Below, in pieces: positions 1-5,654 of a DNA stretch of 7,286 nucleotides. The stretch is from positions 1-7,286 of the forward strand of contig CAJCJE010000533.1 of assembly GCA_903970565.1 (NCBI GenBank), in the 5' to 3' direction. The translations under genes were made by a program, and so were the position numbers. The first letter of the stretch is position 1. Each line of letters starts with the position of its first letter. The DNA comes from Candidatus Melainabacteria bacterium. GTDB lineage: Bacteria; Actinomycetota; Actinomycetes; Mycobacteriales; Pseudonocardiaceae. The notes beneath the pieces are model-generated. The model saw only the letters and a program-made list of their open reading frames with translations. It made no database searches and was not told where the DNA came from.

Positions 1-328
1 GCACGGCGCGGGCCAGCAGCGCCAGCGGGTAGGAGTGCGCGAGCCCGAAACCGGTCTCGCCGCCGCCCAGCAGCAGCGCCGCGCAGGTGAGGGTGGTCCG
101 GGGGCCGAAGCGGTCGACCAGCAGCCCGGTCGGGATCTGCATACTCGCATAGACCGCGACCTGCAACACGGTGAAGGTGGACAGCGCGGCCGGCCCCACG
201 CCGAACCGGTGACTGGCCTCGATACCGGCGACTCCGAGGGTGCTGCGGTGAAAGACCGCGGCGAAGTAGACGACGATGGCGATGGTCCAGGCAAACCAGG
301 CCCGACGAGTGGCCGGTGCGACCGACAC
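1..328 (-). CDS. MFS transporter, N-terminal part (runs off the window)
   Basis: This is the first ~109 codons of a major facilitator superfamily secondary transporter in the inner membrane; the substrate cannot be told from this fragment. The start is GTG at 328-326, preceded by AAGGA (plus-strand TCCTT 337-341) with an 8-nt spacer, which is a good ribosome binding site. Residues 11-24 (WFAWTIAIVVYFAA) look like the first membrane helix, followed by FHRSTLGVAG, a sequence common in actinobacterial MFS proteins. Residues 68-77 (GLLVDRFGPR) match MFS motif A (G-x-x-x-D-R-x-G-x-R), the loop between helices 2 and 3, and a further helix follows at about 80-97. The frame stays open to base 1, so the C-terminal majority lies outside. 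It is on the same strand as the MATE gene but 224 bp away with its own upstream repeats, so a separate promoter is likely. The family call is firm; the role is open. Confidence 0.88.
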   Translation of the reverse strand, partial: MSVAPATRRAWFAWTIAIVVYFAAVFHRSTLGVAGIEASHRFGVGPAALSTFTVLQVAVYASMQIPTGLLVDRFGPRTTLTCAALLLGGGETGFGLAHSYPLALLARAV

Positions 329-345
329 GGCAGCGATCCTTCGCG

Positions 346-384
346 ACAGTGGTGAAAAACCCCGACAGTGAAACACCAACAGTG
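346..384 (-). repeat. Three direct repeats of CACTGT (ACAGTG on plus) before the MFS start
   Basis: ACAGTG occurs at 346-351, 365-370 and 379-384 on the plus strand, with repeat-to-repeat distances of 19 and 14 bp. On the minus strand the two MFS-proximal copies sit in similar contexts, TTTCACTGTCG and TTTCACCACTGTCG. The copies lie 18 to 56 bp upstream of the MFS GTG start, where a regulator would bind. They could be operator half-sites or chance repeats in a short, locally AT-richer stretch. No known regulator consensus is claimed. Confidence 0.4.
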
Positions 385-442
385 ACTGATCAGCGGTGGC
401 CGCCGGATCACGGCCGTCACCGTGGTCATCGCGGCGGCGGAA

Positions 443-478
443 GTGTCCGTAACACAGTTGTGTCGTGTGTTCGGACAC
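443..478. repeat. Imperfect 13-bp inverted repeat (possible operator or transcript-end hairpin)
   Basis: The left arm GTGTCCGTAACACA (443-456) and right arm TGTGTTCGGACAC (466-478) are reverse complements except for one extra T at 450, with a 9-nt loop (457-465). A smaller perfect element is nested in the right side: GTGTGT-TCGG-ACACAC at 465-480. It lies 75 bp past the MATE stop and about 115 bp before the MFS start. Read as RNA on the minus strand it would form a stable hairpin, but no T-tract follows, so it is not a canonical intrinsic terminator. Terminators without a U-tail are reported in actinobacteria. The GTGTCCG/CGGACAC arms also resemble a dimeric repressor operator. Both roles are inference; the symmetry is seen directly. 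Confidence 0.6.
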
Positions 479-552
479 ACCACGCGGCGGCGCGCAGTGG
501 CGTGGACCACTCGCCGGGATCGGGAAACCTTGCGGGGGAAGGGAATCAGCGC

Positions 553-1890
553 TCAGCCGGCGGTCGGCGGCGTGTCCGGGGTGCCTGCGGTGGCCCACCG
601 GCCGGAGGCGGTGCGGACGAGCACGGCGATCAGCCGCAGCACCATGAACGCGGCCAGTCCGCTCCACACCCCGACCAGACCCCAGTGCAGGGCAAGGGAA
701 ACCCAGACCAGCGGCAGGAAGCCGACCACCGCGCAGAGCAGCGTCGCGGTGCGCAGGAACGCGGCGTCACCGGCGCCGAGCAGCACCCCGTCCAGCGCGA
801 ACACCACCCCGGCGATCGGCTGTAGCGCGACGAAGAACCACCAGGCGTGCGGAATCTGGGCAAGCACACCGGAATCCGTGGTGAACAGCCGGGGAAGAAC
901 ACCGACCAGCGCGGCGAACAGCACCCCGGTCAGCACCCCGAAGCACAGCCCGTACCGGCCGACCTGCCGGGCCAGCCCCCGTGCCTTGCTGACCTCGCCG
1001 GCGCCCAGCGCGGCCCCGACCAGCGCCTGCGCGGCGATGGCCAGCGAGTCGAGCACGAGCGAGAGGAACGTCCACAGCTGCAACACGATCTGGTGCGCGC
1101 CGACCGCCGCGGCCGAGGTGCGGGCGGCCACTGCGGCGGCGGAGACGAAACAGGCCTGGAAGGCGAGGCTGCGCAGCACCAGATCGCGGCCGAGACCGAG
1201 CTGGGCCCGAATGGCCGGCACGTCCGGCCGCAGCGAGATCGCGTTGGTGCGCCGCTCGGCGGCCAGTGCCCGCAGGAACAGGCTCGCGGTGAGCACCTGC
1301 GCGACCACGTTCGCGATCGCCGAACCGATCAGGCCCAGACCGACGACGCGAACCAGGACGACGACCAGGATCGCGGAGACACCGTTGCCCAGCAACACAT
1401 AGCGCAGCGGCCGACGGGTGTCCTGCACGCCGCGCAGCCAGCCGTTGCCGGCCATCGTGACCAGGATCAGCGGCGCGCCGAACAACGCGATCCGCAGCCA
1501 GCGCACCGCTTGGCCGGCGACGGCGCCGCCGCCGGCCAGCGCCTCGGCCACCGGCACGGCCAGCAGCTGCCCGGCCACCAGGATCAGCACGCCGACGGCG
1601 AGACCGAGGTAGGTCGCCTGCACGCCCTCGCCGACCGCGTCGCCGCGCCGGCCCGCGCCGTGCAGCCGCGCGGCGCGGGCCGTCGTGCCGTAGGACAGGA
1701 AGGTCAGCTGGCTGGAGACCTGGGACAGCACCACCCCGCCGAGGGCGAGGCCGGCCAGGGCCAGCGCGCCGAGATGACCGACCACGGCGGTGTCCACCAG
1801 GACGTAGAGCGGTTCGGCGGCCAGCACGCCCAGCGCGGGCACGGCGAGACCGAGCAGTTGCCCTACCGCCGGGGCCGGGGTTCGCGCCAC
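553..1890 (-). CDS. dinF: MATE family efflux transporter, DinF type
   Basis: This 445-residue multidrug/toxin extrusion protein has the usual family length. It would export cationic compounds across the inner membrane, coupled to H+ or Na+; the substrate is unknown. About 12 hydrophobic segments are visible. The first contains E26 and D33 in LVDTAVVGHLG, and the helix-1 acidic residue is functionally important in DinF-type MATEs. GWLRGVQDTRRP (150-161) and FALDGVLLGAGD (364-375) are DinF-like signatures, and helix 7-8 residues AHQIVLQLW (265-273) are also typical. I chose GTG at 1890-1888: it places helix 1 near residue 12 and leaves 8 bp after the phosphoesterase stop. No ribosome binding site is visible, so translation probably depends on coupling to that gene. 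The open frame continues upstream through the phosphoesterase, but that part is a shadow. The stop TGA is at 555-553. Confidence 0.93.
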   Translation of the reverse strand: MARTPAPAVGQLLGLAVPALGVLAAEPLYVLVDTAVVGHLGALALAGLALGGVVLSQVSSQLTFLSYGTTARAARLHGAGRRGDAVGEGVQATYLGLAVGVLILVAGQLLAVPVAEALAGGGAVAGQAVRWLRIALFGAPLILVTMAGNGWLRGVQDTRRPLRYVLLGNGVSAILVVVLVRVVGLGLIGSAIANVVAQVLTASLFLRALAAERRTNAISLRPDVPAIRAQLGLGRDLVLRSLAFQACFVSAAAVAARTSAAAVGAHQIVLQLWTFLSLVLDSLAIAAQALVGAALGAGEVSKARGLARQVGRYGLCFGVLTGVLFAALVGVLPRLFTTDSGVLAQIPHAWWFFVALQPIAGVVFALDGVLLGAGDAAFLRTATLLCAVVGFLPLVWVSLALHWGLVGVWSGLAAFMVLRLIAVLVRTASGRWATAGTPDTPPTAG

Positions 1891-1898
1891 CGGGTGGA

Positions 1899-2930
1899 TC
1901 AGACCAGCGGGGCGGCGGCCAGCGCGGCCCGCAGCCGGTCCTGTACCTCCGTGAGGGTGCCCTCGGTGGTGAACCCGGCGGCGAAGCGGTGCCCGCCGCC
2001 GCCGAACGCCGAGGCGGCGGAATTGACGTCGAGCCGACCGACCGCGCGCAGCGAGCCGGTCCACCGGTTCGGCCCGGCCTGCTTGAGCACCGCGGCGACC
2101 TCGGCCTCGGAACTGCTCCGGACGATGTCGATCACCGACTCGGCCTCCTCGGCCGGCAGCCCGACCAGGTCCGCCAGCTGCACCGAGGTGTGCACCAGCC
2201 CGAGGCCGCGCGCGGCCTCGGGCTCCAGCACGGCCCGGCCCAGCACCGAGGAGAGCATCCGCAGCCTGGCGAACGGATGCGTGTCGGTCAGCGCCCGCCC
2301 GGTGGCACTCGGGTCGACCCCGGCGGCCAGCAGTCGGGCCGCGATCTCGTGGGTACTCGGCCGGGCCCGGCGGAAGGAGCCGGTGTCGGTGAGCAGGCCG
2401 GCGTAGACGGCCCGCGCGAGGGGCTCGGTCAGCGTCGCGCCGAGCGCGTCGATCAGCCGCAGCACGATCACCGTGGTCGACTCGGCGGCCACGTCGACCA
2501 GGTTGTGCGTGCCGAACCGGCTGTTGGACAGGTGGTGGTCGATCACCAGCACCTGCCCGCCGGCCGCGACGGTGGACCTCGGCAGGTCGGCCAGGCCGGC
2601 CAGCCGGTCGGGGTTGGCGCAGTCCACGGTGACCAGCAGCGACGCGGTCGCCGGCACCGCCGAGGCCGGCACGAACAGGTCCCCGGAGTTCAGCACGGCC
2701 AGCGACGCGGGCAGTTCCTCCGGCGCGCCGAAGGACACCCGGACCCGCGCGCCGCGCTCCTTCAGGGCCAGGCCGAGCGCGATGGCGCTGCCGAAGGCGT
2801 CCGGGTCCGGATTCAGGTGCCCCAGCACCGTCACCTCCTCGGCTGCGGCCAACAGTTCGACCGCCTGACACAGGTCCTGCTGGGTGTAGCCATCGACAAC
2901 GGGTTCGGTGGAATGCACGGAAATACTCAC
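1899..2930 (-). CDS. nrnA: DHH/DHHA1 phosphoesterase, NrnA-like (oligoribonuclease / PAP phosphatase)
   Basis: The 343-residue product belongs to the cytoplasmic NrnA family, which degrades 2-5 nt RNA fragments and, in several members, dephosphorylates 3'-phosphoadenosine 5'-phosphate. The metal-binding DHH domain is complete: GHLNPDPDAFGS (37-48, with H38, D42, D44), VDC with D103, VIDHH (129-133) and LLTDTGSF with D182. The DHHA1 substrate-binding motif GGGGHRFAAGF is at 310-320. The length is normal. I take GTG 2930-2928 as the start. It has no Shine-Dalgarno sequence, but a TAACCT box ends 6 nt upstream, consistent with a leaderless transcript; GTG 2918-2916 is a possible alternative start. 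It forms an apparent operon with the downstream MATE gene, an order also known in Mycobacterium tuberculosis (Rv2837c-dinF). There rbfA precedes it, whereas here a divergent methyltransferase gene does. Whether this protein acts on nanoRNA, PAP, cyclic dinucleotide products or all of these cannot be told from sequence. Confidence 0.93.
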   Translation of the reverse strand: MSISVHSTEPVVDGYTQQDLCQAVELLAAAEEVTVLGHLNPDPDAFGSAIALGLALKERGARVRVSFGAPEELPASLAVLNSGDLFVPASAVPATASLLVTVDCANPDRLAGLADLPRSTVAAGGQVLVIDHHLSNSRFGTHNLVDVAAESTTVIVLRLIDALGATLTEPLARAVYAGLLTDTGSFRRARPSTHEIAARLLAAGVDPSATGRALTDTHPFARLRMLSSVLGRAVLEPEAARGLGLVHTSVQLADLVGLPAEEAESVIDIVRSSSEAEVAAVLKQAGPNRWTGSLRAVGRLDVNSAASAFGGGGHRFAAGFTTEGTLTEVQDRLRAALAAAPLV

Positions 2931-2936
2931 CCCGGC

Positions 2937-2942
2937 AGGTTA
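2937..2942 (-). promoter_or_regulatory. Candidate -10 box (TAACCT) of a leaderless nrnA promoter
   Basis: On the minus strand TAACCT matches the actinobacterial -10 consensus TANNNT. It is separated by exactly 6 nt (GCCGGG) from the GTG start at 2930, which would put transcription initiation at or next to the start codon. The lack of any Shine-Dalgarno sequence before that GTG agrees with this. No good TTGACA-like -35 is present at 16-18 bp, which weakens the call. Confidence 0.4.
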
Positions 2943-2960
2943 CGTCCCCGACGCGCTGGG

Positions 2961-2966
2961 TAGTTT
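2961..2966 (+). promoter_or_regulatory. Candidate -10 box (TAGTTT) for the methyltransferase gene
   Basis: TAGTTT fits TANNNT and lies 50 bp before the methyltransferase ATG, within the 86-bp divergent gap. The -35 region is weak (GTTACG at 2939-2944, 16-bp spacer). If real, this promoter faces away from, and its -35 overlaps, the nrnA -10 box at 2937-2942, so the two could interfere with each other. Confidence 0.25.
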
Positions 2967-3016
2967 CCCCCAATGCCCGATGCGGCGGAAGTCACCTGAG
3001 GAGCAGACCAGCAGCG

Positions 3017-4087
3017 ATGAACGACTACGCGGTAATGCACTACCCGGCCGCCAACCGGGTCTATGCGGAGAGCTCGATCCGGTTGCTGGTCAGTGAACTA
3101 CGCGCGTTCGACGAACGGGCGCTGGGCGGGAAACTCACCGAGGTCGCCGAGACCACCATCGGTGGGGTCGGCTACGTCACCTTCCGAGCCCCTGAACTGT
3201 CCGAACAGGACATTGAGCTGCTGTCCAACGTGTCCACGCTCTACGCGCTGTTCGGCGTCGAGGGCCCGGTGCTGCGACCGTTGACCGTGCGGCGGCTGGA
3301 CAAGTTCGACAGCGACCTGTTGACCATCCAGAAGTACTCCGGCAAGACCAACGAGCTGTTCACCAAGCTGCTGTTGAACGTCACCGCGCTGGGCATCGAC
3401 CGGCCCGAGGAGATGCTGCGCGAGCGGCTGCGGGTGTTCGACCCGATGTGCGGCCGGGGCACCACGCTCAACCACGCGATGATGTACGGCTACGACGCCT
3501 GCGGTCTCGACCTGGACGGCAAGGACTTCGAGGAGTACACCCGGTTCATCAAGACCTGGTTGAAGAACAAGCGGATCAAGCACCAGGCGGACACCGCGCC
3601 GATCCGCCGCAACCACGCGCACGTCGGCCGCCGGCTGGACATCACCCTTGGCGTGAGCAAAGAGGCCTACAAGTCCGGCGAGACGCTCCAGGTGTCCTAC
3701 GTGCACGCGGATACCATGCGCAGCAACGAGTTCTTCCGCGCCGGTTCGTTCGACATCGTGGTCACCGACGCGCCCTACGGGGTGCAGCACGGCAGCCGGT
3801 CGCACGTGAACGGGCCGGGACGCAACCAGCAGCGCGGCAGCGACCTGGCCCGCGACCCGAGTCGCCTGCTCGCCGACGCCATGCCCGGCTGGGCCTCGCT
3901 GCTGCGGCCCGGCGGCGCCCTGGGCATCTCCTGGAACGCGCAGATCACCGACCGCGAGGAACTGGTCGACATGCTGACCGACAGCGGCCTGCGGGTCATC
4001 GACACCGACGCCTACCGCGGTTTCCAGCACCGCGTCGACCAGGCGATCAACCGCGACCTGATGGTGGCCCAGCGGCCCACCGGCTGA
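3017..4087 (+). CDS. TRM11/RlmKL-like SAM-dependent methyltransferase
   Basis: The 356-residue protein has a Rossmann-fold methyltransferase domain in its C-terminal two-thirds. Motif I is FDPMCGRGTTL (141-151), binding SAM. The acidic motif II is GLDLDG (163-168), with D165 or D167 expected to contact the ribose. Motif IV is TDAPYGVQHG (250-259). This arrangement resembles UPF0020/TRM11 enzymes, which make N2-methylguanosine in tRNA or rRNA, but the usual D/N-P-P-Y is here D-A-P-Y. Residues 1-120 are not obviously a THUMP domain, although they occupy the place of an RNA-binding domain. A Lys/Arg-rich stretch (about 180-206) between motifs II and IV may bind nucleic acid. The ATG at 3017 is preceded by GAGGAG (2998-3003) at a longish 13-nt spacing; the in-frame ATG at 3035 has no better site. 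It is divergent from nrnA. An RNA substrate is inferred; DNA methylation seems less likely because no restriction genes are nearby. Confidence 0.8.
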   Translation: MNDYAVMHYPAANRVYAESSIRLLVSELRAFDERALGGKLTEVAETTIGGVGYVTFRAPELSEQDIELLSNVSTLYALFGVEGPVLRPLTVRRLDKFDSDLLTIQKYSGKTNELFTKLLLNVTALGIDRPEEMLRERLRVFDPMCGRGTTLNHAMMYGYDACGLDLDGKDFEEYTRFIKTWLKNKRIKHQADTAPIRRNHAHVGRRLDITLGVSKEAYKSGETLQVSYVHADTMRSNEFFRAGSFDIVVTDAPYGVQHGSRSHVNGPGRNQQRGSDLARDPSRLLADAMPGWASLLRPGGALGISWNAQITDREELVDMLTDSGLRVIDTDAYRGFQHRVDQAINRDLMVAQRPTG

Positions 4088-4196
4088 GTCCTCACCACCC
4101 GGCGCGGCTTTCCGATCGAACGCCGTCGTCCCCACCGCTCTAAGCTGCACGGGCCAGGACTTGCTCGATGCCGGGACGGGGCGGAACGGACGCGAA
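4088..4196 (+). promoter_or_regulatory. Intergenic gap before the aldolase gene, possible promoter
   Basis: This 109-bp gap separates the methyltransferase stop from the aldolase ATG. TAAGCT at 4141-4146 fits the TANNNT -10 pattern and would give a ~50-nt leader, but I see no matching TTGACA-type -35 at 16-18 bp. No clear terminator hairpin was found. The gap is long enough for an independent aldolase promoter, but the sequence does not settle it. Confidence 0.2.
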
Positions 4197-5096
4197 ATGA
4201 ACACTGCGCAGCTAGCCAGGATCACGAGCGGGAGCGGATTCTTCGCCGCCCTGGACCAGAGCGGCGGCAGCACGCCCAAGGCACTGGCGGAGTACGGCGT
4301 CCAGCCGCGGCGTTACGACTCCGACGCCGAGATGTTCGACCTGGTGCACGCCATGCGGACCCGGCTGCTGACCAGTCCCGCCTTCGACGGCTCGCGGGTG
4401 CTCGCGGCGATCCTGTTCGAGCAGACGATGGATCGGGACGTCGACGGCGCCCCGACCGCCCGGTACCTGTGGGACGAGAAGAACGTGGTGCCGTTCCTGA
4501 AGGTGGACAAGGGACTCGCGGCCGAGCGGGACGGCGTCCAACTCATGAAGCCCATCGACACGCTGGATGACCTGCTGGAGCGCGCGAACCGGCACCAGAT
4601 CTTCGGCACCAAGATGCGGTCGGTGATCAACAGCGCCAACGAGGCCGGGATCGCCGCGATCGTGGACCAGCAGTTCGAGTACGCGCGCCGGATCATGGCG
4701 TTCGGGCTCGTGCCCATCCTCGAACCCGAGGTCAACATCGCCAGCCCGGACAAGCAACAGGCCGAGGACCTGCTGTGCGAGGCCATCGCCACCCATCTGA
4801 CGGCGCTGGCGGAGGATGCCCTCGTCATGCTGAAGGTCAGCATCCCGACGCAGGCCGGCCGGTACGCCGAACTGGCGTCCGACCGGCACGTCCCGCGGAT
4901 CGTCGCGCTTTCGGGCGGCTACAGCCGGGACGAGGCCTGCGCCCGGCTCGCCCTGGACCCGACGCTCATCGCCAGCTTCTCCCGCGCCCTGCTGGCAGGA
5001 CTCACCGAGGACCAGACCGACGAGGAGTTCACCGCGCGGCTGGAGGCTTCGGTCGAGCAGATCTACCGGGCGTCGGTCGACAAGCGGGATCGGTGA
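4197..5096 (+). CDS. fda: Class I fructose-1,6-bisphosphate aldolase (short bacterial type)
   Basis: This 299-residue cytoplasmic enzyme should cleave fructose 1,6-bisphosphate to dihydroxyacetone phosphate and glyceraldehyde 3-phosphate (reversibly) by a metal-independent Schiff-base mechanism. Length and layout match the short class I aldolases known from staphylococci. ALDQSGGSTPKAL (18-30) is the conserved N-terminal strand with catalytic-site D20. FLKVDKG (100-106) and PILEPEV (173-179, with E176 and E178) follow, and VMLKVSIP (210-217) carries K213, the expected Schiff-base lysine. ALSGGYSRDEA (237-247) is the phosphate-binding loop region. I chose ATG 4197 because the family begins MNT-x-QLARI; the open frame extends to a TTG at 4161, which would add 12 unconserved residues. 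A modest GGA (4188-4190) lies 6 nt upstream. The stop at 5096 is 21 bp from the convergent SRPBCC stop. Actinobacteria generally rely on class II Fba, so this may be a second aldolase. Confidence 0.93.
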   Translation: MNTAQLARITSGSGFFAALDQSGGSTPKALAEYGVQPRRYDSDAEMFDLVHAMRTRLLTSPAFDGSRVLAAILFEQTMDRDVDGAPTARYLWDEKNVVPFLKVDKGLAAERDGVQLMKPIDTLDDLLERANRHQIFGTKMRSVINSANEAGIAAIVDQQFEYARRIMAFGLVPILEPEVNIASPDKQQAEDLLCEAIATHLTALAEDALVMLKVSIPTQAGRYAELASDRHVPRIVALSGGYSRDEACARLALDPTLIASFSRALLAGLTEDQTDEEFTARLEASVEQIYRASVDKRDR

Positions 5097-5117
5097 ATCC
5101 CGGCCCGATCGGCGCCG

Positions 5118-5564
5118 TCACGAATCCAGCGCCACCAGAGCCTCGGTCATGGTGCGTACCACCTCGTCGCCGAGTTTCTCGAACTCCTTCTTGAGGAAGG
5201 GGTCGGCGAGTTTGGCCAGCCCGTGGAACACGATGTTGGCGTGATAGGTGACCACCGTGCCGTCGGTGCCCCCGGTGACGGTGAAGTCGTCGGTCGAGGT
5301 CGCGGTCTTGTTCGTGCCGACGAACACGACCCGGCCGGCTTCGAGCCGGTCGAGCCGGTAGTCCAGTTCGGTCTCCCGACCACGAAACTTGGACACGTTG
5401 TGCCAGCGGGTGCCAACGCCGATCGGTGCGCCGCCGCCGTCCCCGACCCGGACGCAGGAGACCGTGCCGGGGTCCCACTGCTCGGCGTTGGCGAAGTCCT
5501 TCAGGTATCCGACGACCGCCTCCGCCGGCGTACGCACGGTGAGCTTTCGTTCGACATCGACCAC
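5118..5564 (-). CDS. SRPBCC (START/polyketide cyclase-like) family protein
   Basis: This is a 148-residue single-domain protein of the usual SRPBCC size. The fold forms a deep pocket for hydrophobic ligands such as lipids or polyketides; the ligand here is unknown. Sequence support: an N-terminal strand VDVERKLTVRTPAEAV, the helix-loop with FANAEQWDPGTV (24-35), alternating beta strands through residue ~113 (ETELDYRLDRL, RVVFVGTN, TVVTYHANIVF), and a long C-terminal amphipathic helix (about 117-146) that would close the pocket. The GTG start at 5564 is chosen because GAGGAG (minus strand, plus 5571-5576) lies 6 nt upstream, an excellent ribosome binding site. The frame stays open 19 codons further to 5621, but that extension has no such site and would not fit the fold. 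There is no signal peptide, so it is presumably cytoplasmic. It is divergent from the SDR gene, hinting at shared regulation. Confidence 0.85.
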   Translation of the reverse strand: MVDVERKLTVRTPAEAVVGYLKDFANAEQWDPGTVSCVRVGDGGGAPIGVGTRWHNVSKFRGRETELDYRLDRLEAGRVVFVGTNKTATSTDDFTVTGGTDGTVVTYHANIVFHGLAKLADPFLKKEFEKLGDEVVRTMTEALVALDS

Positions 5565-5654
5565 TTGCTGCTCCTCGGGTCCGGGGTTTGCCCACGTCAC
5601 ACGCTGGATACCCTCTGCCAAGGATGTTAACCGAACAGGACAAGGAGCTGGCGG
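5565..5654. promoter_or_regulatory. Divergent promoter region between SRPBCC and SDR genes
   Basis: The 90-bp gap must hold promoters for two genes transcribed outward, unless either is leaderless or read from afar. Both genes have strong ribosome binding sites (GAGGAG on minus at 5576-5571; AAGGAG on plus at 5642-5647). On the plus strand TACCCT (5609-5614) fits TANNNT, with a partial -35 TTTGCC (5587-5592) at 16 bp. No clear minus-strand -10 was found. GTTAAC (5626-5631) is a perfect 6-bp palindrome. The promoter assignments are tentative. Confidence 0.3.

Larger units (their letters stand above)
329..552. promoter_or_regulatory. Intergenic region upstream of the MFS gene, with repeats
   Basis: This 224-bp gap lies between the MATE stop and the MFS start and is the largest gene-free stretch in the window. 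It holds a ribosome binding site for the MFS gene (337-341), three ACAGTG direct repeats (346-384) and a strong imperfect palindrome (443-478). I could not find a convincing -35/-10 pair for the MFS gene on the minus strand. The open frames crossing the gap have no ribosome binding site or recognisable protein, so I regard it as non-coding. It probably carries the 3' end of the phosphoesterase-MATE transcript and the control region of the MFS gene; this role is inferred from position. Confidence 0.5.

Noticed and set aside
35..355. 106-codon plus-strand open frame over the MFS gene
   Set aside because: The minus strand encodes an MFS N-terminus with motif A and a good ribosome binding site; the plus frame is hydrophilic shadow.
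847..2406. 519-codon plus-strand open frame antisense to the MATE and phosphoesterase genes
   Set aside because: Low-complexity Gln/Arg/Gly/His composition typical of GC-rich antisense shadows; no motif and no ribosome binding site.
1891..2973. Upstream half of the long minus-strand open frame that is continuous with the MATE gene (806 codons in all)
   Set aside because: It runs in a different frame through the DHH phosphoesterase, is Arg/Gly/Pro-rich, and matches nothing; the DHH frame carries all expected motifs.
3098..4279. 393-codon minus-strand open frame antisense to the methyltransferase
   Set aside because: Composition (Val/Gln/His/Gly-rich) is the mirror of a real GC-rich gene; the plus strand has clear SAM-binding motifs.
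5097..5117. CCGATCGG palindrome between the convergent aldolase and SRPBCC stops as a bidirectional terminator
   Set aside because: Only a short stem with mismatches and no T-tract on either side; too weak to call.
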